A stretch of 64,000 nt of DNA from Avipropionibacterium sp050157065 (lineage in GTDB: Bacteria; Actinomycetota; Actinomycetes; Propionibacteriales; Propionibacteriaceae): the NCBI GenBank assembly GCA_050157065.1, contig CP189573.1. One strand, written 5' to 3'. Positions 42,429 to 49,480 of this stretch are shown here, one piece after another; position 1 is the first letter of the stretch; each line of letters starts with the position of its first letter. Below the pieces are notes generated by a model. It made no database searches. It worked only from the letters and a program-made list of their open reading frames with translations, and was not told the DNA's origin. A program made the position numbers and the translations under genes.

Positions 42429-43743
42429 GCCCGGAAGCGTAGTCCTGCTTCCCGGGGCCAGCTCCACCAGATCCGCGCTCCGAGACCCCACCGGAGGCCT
42501 CGTCCGTGCTCCTCGGAGCCGGCGTGTCGTCGACGGTCGACTCCGGCGATCCCTCCATCGTCGGGTCGGTCCCGGCCGCGGTGCGGGCCCGAAGCACCTG
42601 TCGTACGGCCAGCGCCACGATCAGGGCGGCACCCAGCACCGGTCCGGCGTTGGCGATCCCCTGCTGCAGGATCGTGTACGAGTCGGCCGCCCCCTTGTGG
42701 TAAGGCAGCACCGTCAGCGGCAGGCAGATCGACACCCACACCGTCAGCACCCCGGCGGTGACCCGGGTCCATGGGGGCAGTCGTTCCGAGATCATGGCCA
42801 GCACACCGAGGGGGAGCACCCACACCCAGTGGTGGGTCCACGACAACGGCGACGCCAGGCAGGTGGCGATCCCGACCAGGGCGACCCCGAAGGCACGCTC
42901 CTTGTGCTGCCACCAGTACGCCGCGACCAGCACACTCAACAGGGCGACGATGCCTCCGATCGCCAACCCGGCAAGGGTTGCCGGGGTGGTCTCCCCCGCC
43001 AGTCGGGTCGTCACCCCCACCAGCGACTGGTTGCCGACGTACTGCGGCCCGGAGGTCTTGGTGTTGCCGCCGACCAGCCCGGTGAAGAACTCGACGGTGC
43101 CGGCCCACATCACGACCGCACCGATCACGGTCAGTACGCCGAAGGTGATCGTGCCCACCACCACCGCCCGCCGTCGGCCGACCAGGAACAGGAAGACCAG
43201 GAACAGCAACGGTGTGAGCTTGATCGCCGCGGCCAACCCGATCAGCGCACCCTGCGGGATGATCCGTCGACGGCCCTTGACCGGCAGCAGGTCGGCGATC
43301 ACCAACATCATCAGCATGGTGTTGACCTGGCCGTACCCCAAGGTGGTTCGGATCGGCTCCATGGCGATCACCACGCACGCCGACACCAGCGCCAGCGCGA
43401 CCCCCCGTCGCATCCCGGTCCGGGCCAGCACCAAGTTCTGCGACAAGATCAACAACGCGGTCCAGACGAGCTGCCACACCACGTACGGCCCGAACGCGAG
43501 CGGGATCATCAGGATCGCCGCGATCGGCGGATAGATGAAGAACAGCCCGCGCGGAGACACCGTCTGGTAGACGTCCTTGCCGGCCAGCAGGTCCTTGGCG
43601 GCGTAGACGTACACCTCGAGGTCGGTGGTGGCCGGCGACCACGGGATCAGTGAACCGCCGGAGATCACGAACGGCAGGATGAGCAGGGCCACCGCGAACG
43701 GCAGCACGAACTCGATCGCGCCGGTCCGCAACCGGGCGAGCAT
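42421..43743 (-). CDS. GT87-family polyprenol-dependent glycosyltransferase (membrane)
   Basis: The 440-residue protein has about 10 hydrophobic segments and the GT-C features of DUF2029/GT87 mannosyltransferases: TTDLEVYVYAAKDLLAGKD with an early acidic residue, FIYPPIAAILMIPLA, and LGYGQVNTMLMMLVIADLL. Actinobacterial members add mannose or arabinose to lipoglycans from polyprenyl phosphate sugars. The last 60 residues are Ser/Asp/Gly-rich. The start overlaps the HIT stop by one base (TGATG). Confidence 0.82.
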   Translation of the reverse strand: MLARLRTGAIEFVLPFAVALLILPFVISGGSLIPWSPATTDLEVYVYAAKDLLAGKDVYQTVSPRGLFFIYPPIAAILMIPLAFGPYVVWQLVWTALLILSQNLVLARTGMRRGVALALVSACVVIAMEPIRTTLGYGQVNTMLMMLVIADLLPVKGRRRIIPQGALIGLAAAIKLTPLLFLVFLFLVGRRRAVVVGTITFGVLTVIGAVVMWAGTVEFFTGLVGGNTKTSGPQYVGNQSLVGVTTRLAGETTPATLAGLAIGGIVALLSVLVAAYWWQHKERAFGVALVGIATCLASPLSWTHHWVWVLPLGVLAMISERLPPWTRVTAGVLTVWVSICLPLTVLPYHKGAADSYTILQQGIANAGPVLGAALIVALAVRQVLRARTAAGTDPTMEGSPESTVDDTPAPRSTDEASGGVSERGSGGAGPGKQDYASGHD

Positions 43744-44168
43744 CAGCTCAGCTCTGCCAGCACGGCGTCGAGCTCCTCGGCGGAGTCGTCGGCGCTGCGG
43801 TCCAGCAGCCGACGCAGTCCGGGACGCTCGGCGTACCGCGGGATCAGGTGGACGTGCAGGTGGAAGACCTCCTGGCCGGCGACCTCACCGGCCGAGGTGA
43901 CCATGTTGAGTCCGTCGGCGGACAGCCGATCCACCAGCAGCCGGCCGGTGTGCTCGATGACCGGGGCGATCTCGGTCAGGGCACCACCGGCGGTGACCAC
44001 GTCGGTGACGTGACGCTTCGGTACGACCAGGGTGTGGCCGCGGTGGAACGGGCTGAGGTCGAGGAAGGCGAGGGCGTGCGCGTCCTCGTACACCTTCCGC
44101 GACGGCAGCTCGCCGGCGACGATCTTGCAGAACACGCAGTCCGGGTCGGTGCCGGTCGGGTTGGTCAT
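43743..44168 (-). CDS. HIT-family nucleotide hydrolase/transferase
   Basis: The 141-residue protein has a Zn-like N-terminus DCVFCKIVAGELPSRKVYED, the strand TLVVPKRHVTDV, and the catalytic histidine triad HLHVHLIPR at about residues 105-113. Members hydrolyse nucleoside phosphoramidates or dinucleoside polyphosphates. The ATG at 44168 overlaps the preceding stop as ATGA. Confidence 0.9.
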   Translation of the reverse strand: MTNPTGTDPDCVFCKIVAGELPSRKVYEDAHALAFLDLSPFHRGHTLVVPKRHVTDVVTAGGALTEIAPVIEHTGRLLVDRLSADGLNMVTSAGEVAGQEVFHLHVHLIPRYAERPGLRRLLDRSADDSAEELDAVLAELS

Positions 44169-45148
44169 CGACGCGTTCCCTCCTTGACGCTGTGGCCTTC
44201 CTTGACGACGTTGCCTTCCTTGACGCTGTGGCCTTCCTTGACGACGTGGGCGAGCGGCTCCCCGGCCGCCCAGGCCGTCAGTTGTGCCTTGATCAACTTG
44301 TCCGCCCTGGGCTGGAAGGCGCTGCTGGCGCCGCCGATGTGGGGCGAGATGGTGACGCCGGGGATCGTCCACAACGGGTGGCCGGCGGGAAGCGGCTCAG
44401 GGTCGGTGACGTCCAGTGCGGCGCGGAGCCGACCGCTGCTGGTCTCGGCGACCAGGGCGTCGGTGTCGACCAGCTTGCCGCGGGCCACGTTCACCACCAG
44501 GGCACCGTCGGGCAGCAGCGCCAGCGCCGCCGCGTCGAGGATCTTGTCGGTCTGCGGGGTGTGCGGGGCGATCACGAACACCACGTCCGCCTCGGGCAGC
44601 AACTCCGGCAGCTCGGACACCGGCCGGACGCCGTCACGTGGGGTCCGGGCGACCCGGGTGATCGAGGCGATCTCGAACCCGGCCAGCCTGGCCTCGATCG
44701 CCTTGCCGATCTGGCCGTACCCCAGGATCAGCACCCGCTTGTCGGCGATCGAGGTACCCCACTGCGGGGCCCAGCTGCCGGACGTCTGGTTGCGGGCGAA
44801 GTCGTCGAGGTGGCGGCCGTTGGCCAGGGCGAGCGCGATCGCGATCTCGGCGGTCGACGCGTCGTGGATGCCGGCGCCGTTGCAGAGGGTGACGCTGTCG
44901 GGGATGCGGGCCAGCACGTCCTCGTACCCGGCGGTCTGGGTCTGCACCACCTGCAGCGAGGTGAACTCGTCGATCCGGTCGAGGGCTGCGGTGCCCGACA
45001 GGTACGGCAGCACGAAGAACTCGACCTTGTCAGGTGAAGCGCCCAGCTCGGTGCCGGAGGTGGCCGGCTCGAACTCGACGCCGTCGGGCAGCCCACCGAT
45101 CCGGGCCTGCAGGTCGTCGGCGTCGGCGAACGGGAGCCAAGCCAGCAT
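44165..45148 (-). CDS. D-isomer-specific 2-hydroxyacid dehydrogenase
   Basis: The 327-residue protein has the NAD site VLILGYGQIGKAIEARLAG, a catalytic Arg in NVARGKLVDTD, the Glu in DVTDPEPLPAGHPLW and the His in ISPHIGGASS. The family reduces 2-oxo acids or oxidises 3-phosphoglycerate and similar acids; this member is shorter than SerA and lacks an ACT domain, so it is not phosphoglycerate dehydrogenase of the long type. The C-terminal 27 residues are four copies of a hexapeptide (HVVKEG, HSVKEG, NVVKEG, HSVKEG) plus TRR, an unusual addition. Confidence 0.87.
   Translation of the reverse strand: MLAWLPFADADDLQARIGGLPDGVEFEPATSGTELGASPDKVEFFVLPYLSGTAALDRIDEFTSLQVVQTQTAGYEDVLARIPDSVTLCNGAGIHDASTAEIAIALALANGRHLDDFARNQTSGSWAPQWGTSIADKRVLILGYGQIGKAIEARLAGFEIASITRVARTPRDGVRPVSELPELLPEADVVFVIAPHTPQTDKILDAAALALLPDGALVVNVARGKLVDTDALVAETSSGRLRAALDVTDPEPLPAGHPLWTIPGVTISPHIGGASSAFQPRADKLIKAQLTAWAAGEPLAHVVKEGHSVKEGNVVKEGHSVKEGTRR
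44177..44248. repeat. 18-base tandem repeat x4 in the dehydrogenase gene
   Basis: Four 18-base units, for example CTTCCTTGACGCTGTGGC and CTTCCTTGACGACGTTGC, alternate as two nearly identical 36-base blocks. They code in frame for the hexapeptide x-x-VKEG and end three codons before the stop. Confidence 0.9.
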
Positions 45149-45179
45149 CGGGTTCCTCCTGGAGTGACGGGTGGTGTCG

Positions 45180-45959
45180 TCAGGTCGTCGCGGTGGGCTG
45201 CCGGACCGGGTGGCCGGCGGCTGCCAGCGCCGACTTCACCTCAGCGATGGTCAACGTACCAAAGTGGAACACGCTGGCGGCGAGTACGGCGTCGGCCCCG
45301 GCCTCGACCGCGGCGACGAAGTCGGCCGCCCTGCCCGCACCACCGGAGGCGATCAGCGGTACGTCGACGGCCTCACGGACCGCGGCGATCATCTCGACGT
45401 CAAAGCCGTTGGTGGTGCCGTCGGCGTCCATCGAGTTGAGCAGGATCTCCCCCACCCCGAGCTCGACTCCCCGCCTGGCCCACGCCACCGCGTCCAGGTC
45501 GGCGCTCTTGCGGCCGCCGTGGGTGGTGACACCGAACCCGGACGGCTGGTCGGCCTCGCGACGTGCATCGACCGACAGCACCAGCACCTGGTTGCCGAAC
45601 CGGCGGGTGATCTCGCTGATCACCTCGGGTCGGTGCACCGCCGAGGTGTTGATGGCGGCCTTGTCCGCACCCGCCCGCAGCAGTGCGTCGACGTCGTCGA
45701 CACTGCTCACCCCACCGCCGACGGTGAGCGGGATGAACACCGTCTCGGCAGTCCGGCTCACCACGTCGCGGGTGGTCTCGCGACCCTCGAAGGAGGCGGA
45801 GATGTCGAGGAAGGTGACCTCGTCGGCGCCGGCGGCGTCGTACGCGGCGGCCAGCTCGACCGGGTCACCGGCGTCACGCAGCTGGGTGAAGTTGACGCCC
45901 TTGACGACGCGTCCGGCGTGCACGTCCAGGCACGGGATCACTCGTACGGCCACAGTCAT
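45180..45959 (-). CDS. hisF: Imidazole glycerol phosphate synthase, cyclase subunit
   Basis: The 259-residue TIM barrel cyclises PRFAR to imidazole glycerol phosphate and AICAR. It has the catalytic Asp in IPCLDVHAGRVVKGVNF at residues 8-24 and the second in VLSVDARREA, plus VGGGVSSVDD and NTSAVHRPE. Other his genes are not in the window; hisF leads a minus-strand run with a 31-base gap to the dehydrogenase gene. Confidence 0.94.
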   Translation of the reverse strand: MTVAVRVIPCLDVHAGRVVKGVNFTQLRDAGDPVELAAAYDAAGADEVTFLDISASFEGRETTRDVVSRTAETVFIPLTVGGGVSSVDDVDALLRAGADKAAINTSAVHRPEVISEITRRFGNQVLVLSVDARREADQPSGFGVTTHGGRKSADLDAVAWARRGVELGVGEILLNSMDADGTTNGFDVEMIAAVREAVDVPLIASGGAGRAADFVAAVEAGADAVLAASVFHFGTLTIAEVKSALAAAGHPVRQPTATT

Positions 45960-45997
45960 CCCGTCAGCCTAGGCCGCGGGCGCCGTCCTCCGGGTCC

Positions 45998-46081
45998 GGT
46001 ACCGAAACGCGGCGATCTGGCTGCCCGGGCCGCGTCGAGCGGCTATCGGTGAGGAATCGCCGTGTTTCGGTACGAGAGTGG
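45998..46081. repeat. Family-3 84-base inverted-repeat unit, copy 1
   Basis: The unit begins GGTACCGAAACGCGGCGATC and ends GAATCGCCGTGTTTCGGTAC plus GAGAGTGG. Its ends are complementary over about 18 bases with one mismatch. It is 78 of 84 identical to copy 2. It lies in the divergent region between hisF and tldD. Confidence 0.9.
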
Positions 46082-46102
46082 GCATCAGGGCTGAGGTGGC
46101 CC

Positions 46103-46186
46103 GGTGCCGAAACGCGGCGATCTGGCTGCCCAGGCCGCGTCGAGCGGCGATCGGCGAGGAATCGCCGCGTTTCGGTACGGGAGTGG
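46103..46186. repeat. Family-3 84-base inverted-repeat unit, copy 2
   Basis: Starting GGTGCCGAAACGCGGCGATC and ending ATCGCCGCGTTTCGGTACGG plus GAGTGG, this copy has perfectly complementary arms over CCGAAACGCGGCGAT. A 21-base spacer separates it from copy 1, and it ends 13 bases before the tldD ATG, so it probably overlaps the tldD promoter or leader. Confidence 0.9.
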
Positions 46187-46199
46187 ATAGGTTCTGACC

Positions 46200-47711
46200 A
46201 TGGTGACCCGCACAGAACCGGCGCTCGATCCGGAGTTCGCCGCGCTCCCCCTCGCCGAGTTGGCCGATGCCGCCCTCTCCCGGGCCCTCGAGCTCGGCGC
46301 CGACCACGCCGACGTCCGGGTGGAACGCATCCGCGAGGGTGTGCTGTCGGTCCGCGACGCCCGGGTCGAGTCGCAGACCGACGGCGTCGACCTCGGCATC
46401 AGCGTCCGTGTCATCCACCGCGGTGCGTGGGGTTTTGCCGCCGGGGTGACCCTGACCACCGATGCGGCGGCCACGCTGGCCGAGCAGGCGGTGGCGACCG
46501 CGACGGTGTCGGCCCGCCTGGGCGATCGCCCGGTGGTGCTGGCCGACGAACCGGTCCACGCCGGCGCTCGGTGGACCTCGGCGTACGACGTCGACCCGTT
46601 CGAGGTCCCCGACACCGAACGGCAGAGCCGCTGGATCGAGCTGTCGGAGCGGTTGTTGGCCGCCGACGGGGTGCACCACACCGAGGCGCGGGTGCACTAC
46701 GTCCGGGAGGCGAAGTTCTACGCCGACCTCGCCGGTTCCGACATCCGTCAGCAGCGGGTCCGGATCCACCCGGAGCTGACCGCGATCAACGTCGGCGACG
46801 GATTCTCCACGATGCGGACCATCGCGCCACCGGTCGGCCGCGGCTGGGAGTACTGCACCGGCACCGGCTGGGACTTCGACACCGAGGTCGCCGAGCTGCC
46901 AGACCTGCTGGCCGAGCACGTGAAGGCGCCGTCGGTGACCGCCGGCCCGACCGACCTGGTGATCGACCCGACGAACCTGTGGTTGACCATCCACGAGTCG
47001 ATCGGGCACGCCACCGAACTCGACCGGGCACTGGGCTACGAGGCGGCGTACGCGGGCACCTCGTTCGCGACGATCGACAAGCTGGGGTCCTTGCAGTACG
47101 GCAGTCCCGTGATGAACGTGACCGGCGACCGGACGGTCCCCCACGGCCTGTCGACCGTCGGTTACGACGACGAGGGGGTGGCGGCGCAGGAGTTCGAGAT
47201 CATCACCGACGGTGTGCTGACCGGCTACCAGCTCAACCGGCAGATGGCCGCCGAACATGATCATGGTCGTTCGAACGGGTGCGCCTTCGCCGACTCCCCC
47301 GGCCACATCCCGATGCAGCGGATGCCGAACGTGTCACTGCAACCCGGACCCGACGGGCCCAGCACCGAGGAGTTGATCAGTACGGTGCGCGACGGCATCT
47401 ACGTCGTCGGCGACAAGTCGTGGTCGATCGACATGCAGCGCTACAACTTCCAGTTCACCGGGCAACGGTTCTTCAAGATCACGAACGGTCGACTGGACGG
47501 TCAGCTGCGCGATGTCGCCTACCAGGCGACGACGACCGACTTCTGGGGGTCGATGGAGGCGGTCGGCGGGCCCGAGACGTACCGGCTGGGCGGCGCCTTC
47601 AACTGCGGCAAGGGCCAACCCGGCCAGGTCGCCCCGGTCAGCCACGGCTGTCCCAGTGCCCTGTTCCGCGGGGTCAACGTGCTCAACACTGCTGCCGAAG
47701 GTGATCACTGA
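46200..47711 (+). CDS. tldD: TldD/PmbA-family metalloprotease, TldD-type subunit
   Basis: The 503-residue protein contains the TldD zinc motif HESIGHATE (HExxxH) at about residue 265 and a late Cys-containing region (FNCGKGQPGQVAPVSHGCPS). TldD pairs with TldE/PmbA to form a protease that degrades unfolded peptides, processes microcin B17 in E. coli and matures some RiPPs. The following gene overlaps by one base (TGATG) and supplies the partner. No RiPP precursor was seen nearby, so housekeeping is most likely. Confidence 0.9.
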   Translation: MVTRTEPALDPEFAALPLAELADAALSRALELGADHADVRVERIREGVLSVRDARVESQTDGVDLGISVRVIHRGAWGFAAGVTLTTDAAATLAEQAVATATVSARLGDRPVVLADEPVHAGARWTSAYDVDPFEVPDTERQSRWIELSERLLAADGVHHTEARVHYVREAKFYADLAGSDIRQQRVRIHPELTAINVGDGFSTMRTIAPPVGRGWEYCTGTGWDFDTEVAELPDLLAEHVKAPSVTAGPTDLVIDPTNLWLTIHESIGHATELDRALGYEAAYAGTSFATIDKLGSLQYGSPVMNVTGDRTVPHGLSTVGYDDEGVAAQEFEIITDGVLTGYQLNRQMAAEHDHGRSNGCAFADSPGHIPMQRMPNVSLQPGPDGPSTEELISTVRDGIYVVGDKSWSIDMQRYNFQFTGQRFFKITNGRLDGQLRDVAYQATTTDFWGSMEAVGGPETYRLGGAFNCGKGQPGQVAPVSHGCPSALFRGVNVLNTAAEGDH

Positions 47712-49099
47712 TGTCCATCACACCCAGTGCCGAGATCGTCGAGCGCGTGCTCGCCGGGTCGCGGGCCGACGAACTGGTCGCGATCGTCTCCGAGACCACG
47801 CAGGCCAACCTGCGGTGGGCCCACAACACCCTGACCACGAACGGGCAGATGCACGACCGGACGTTGACGGTGATCGCGATCCGCCACGACGGTGACCAAG
47901 CGAGCTCGGGGGTGGTGACCTCGCGGTTCGGCACCGAGGCCGAGGCGATCGCGATCAAGGAGGCGGCCGAGGCCGCGGCGCAGACCGCCTCACCGGCCGA
48001 GGACGCGATGCCGTTGCTCACCGAGGGCACCGACCCCGACTTCACCGCCGCGGCCGAGCCGACCTCGATCGACGTGCTGTCCGGGTTCGCCGCCGGGCTG
48101 GCCGACACCTTCGGCGAGGCGCGAGGCCGATCGGTGTCACTGTTCGGCTTCGCCGAGCACATCGCGACCACCACCTGGCTCGGCACCAGCAGCGGGATCC
48201 GGCGGCGGCACGTGCAGCCCACCGGGCGGCTCGAGCTGAACGCCAAGGACCCGTCGATGCGACGGTCGGCCTGGCTGGGCCGCGGCACCCGCGACTTCAC
48301 CGACATCGACGTCACGGCACTGTGGCCCGAACTGCGGCAACGCTACGACTGGACCGAACGCAGCATCGAGCTGCCCGCCGGCCGGTACGAGACGTTGCTG
48401 CCACCGTCGGCGGTGGCCGACCTGATGATCTACCTGTACTGGACGGCGAGTTGGCGCGACGCAGCCGAAGGCCGCAGTGTGTTTGCCGCGCCGGGTGGGG
48501 GCACCCGCATCGGGGAACGCCTTGCCACGTTGCCGATCACGCTGTGGTCGGATCCGGGCCACCCCGGGCTGCAGGGCAGCCCGTTCACCGTGGCCTGCTC
48601 GTCCGGTGGCGGCACCAGCTCGGTGTACGACAACGGCTTGCCGGTCGGCCGGGAGGACTGGCTCCGTGACGGCGTGCTCAACGAACTGATCGCCACCCGT
48701 GCGGTCGGCGAGCAGTCCGGACGGGGTGCCCATCCCGGCAGCGACAACCTGATCATGGACGCCGGTGGGTCCGGCAGGCTGACCGACCTGGTCGGGGCGA
48801 CCGACAATGGGCTGCTGCTGACCTGCCTGTGGTACATCCGCGAGGTCGATCCCGAGACCCTGCTCTTGACCGGGTTGACCCGCGACGGGGTCTACCAGGT
48901 CTCCGGTGGTGAGGTCACCGGCGTGGTCAACAACTTCCGGTTCAACGAGTCGCCGGTCGACCTGCTGCGGCGGGTGACCGAGGCCTCGGCCACCGAGATC
49001 GTGCTCCCCCGCGAGTGGAACGACTGGTTCAGCCGTACGTCGATGCCGGCACTGCGGGTGCCCGACTTCAACATGTCGACGGTGTCGCAGGCGTCGTGA
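47711..49099 (+). CDS. TldE/PmbA-family partner subunit
   Basis: The 462-residue protein belongs to the same PmbA/TldD fold but lacks the HExxxH motif, as expected of the non-catalytic TldE partner. Visible segments are STQANLRWAHNTLTTNG-like TTQANLRWAHNTLT near residue 28, SLFGFAEHIATTTWLGTSSG, FTVACSSGGGTSSVYDNGLP and TGLTRDGVYQVSGGEVTGVV. Coupled translation with tldD supports a heteromeric protease. Confidence 0.88.
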   Translation: MSITPSAEIVERVLAGSRADELVAIVSETTQANLRWAHNTLTTNGQMHDRTLTVIAIRHDGDQASSGVVTSRFGTEAEAIAIKEAAEAAAQTASPAEDAMPLLTEGTDPDFTAAAEPTSIDVLSGFAAGLADTFGEARGRSVSLFGFAEHIATTTWLGTSSGIRRRHVQPTGRLELNAKDPSMRRSAWLGRGTRDFTDIDVTALWPELRQRYDWTERSIELPAGRYETLLPPSAVADLMIYLYWTASWRDAAEGRSVFAAPGGGTRIGERLATLPITLWSDPGHPGLQGSPFTVACSSGGGTSSVYDNGLPVGREDWLRDGVLNELIATRAVGEQSGRGAHPGSDNLIMDAGGSGRLTDLVGATDNGLLLTCLWYIREVDPETLLLTGLTRDGVYQVSGGEVTGVVNNFRFNESPVDLLRRVTEASATEIVLPREWNDWFSRTSMPALRVPDFNMSTVSQAS

Positions 49100-49180
49100 C
49101 GTCGCCGGGAGTGCGCAAGCGTCAGGCCGTCCGGATCAACCGCACGGACCACGCCCTGTGATCCGACGTCATCGCCGACC

Positions 49181-49407
49181 ACCATCAGGATCCGGAACGT
49201 CGAACCCGCGGTCCACCGCGAACTCGGGTCCCGGGCGACCAGACAGGGTCATCCTTGCGGGAGTACCTGGTTGGGGAGCTGACCCGGCTGGCCACGCGGC
49301 CGACGGTCGCCGACGTGCTGGCCTCCGCCCGCGTACGGGTGGAACGCTCCGGTGTCAGTGTCCCGCCCGCGGACATCGTGGCCGACCGGGAAGCCGAACG
49401 GCGGTGA
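49181..49407 (+). pseudogene. Decayed VapB-type antitoxin gene (frameshifted)
   Basis: In one frame 49181 onward reads TIRIRNVEPAVHRELGSRAT, the usual start of VapB-type antitoxins. One frame over, from 49249, it reads SSLREYLVGELTRLATRP and then TVADVLASARVRVERSGV, ending in AEERR-like DREAERR and TGA at 49407. The two parts join if one base was lost near 49247-49250. No start codon is left in the first frame. The 380-base gap 49100-49479 holds only this relic and the possible toxin scrap after it. Confidence 0.7.
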
Positions 49408-49430
49408 CCGCCTACCGATGTCGCTGTCAG

Positions 49431-49480
49431 GCACCGGCGCTGATCGACAGCTGCGGGTCGACGGCCAGCTGACGGTGACT
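49431..49480 (+). pseudogene. Possible VapC (PIN toxin) remnant
   Basis: Directly after the antitoxin relic the sequence reads APALIDS and, in another frame, LRVDGQLTV. PIN toxins commonly have APALIDVEV followed by LRRLVxxGxL. The fragment would be what remains after a large deletion. It abuts the 3' end of helY. The match is short, so this is tentative. Confidence 0.35.

Noticed and set aside
46049..46199. Peptide repeats such as RNRRVSVREW in frames across the hisF/tldD region
   Set aside because: They are translations of the 84-base inverted-repeat units, not coding sequence.
47711..49099. The tldD/tldE pair as part of a RiPP biosynthesis cluster
   Set aside because: No precursor peptide, cyclase or exporter is adjacent; the neighbours are hisF, a toxin-antitoxin relic and helY, so a housekeeping protease is more likely.
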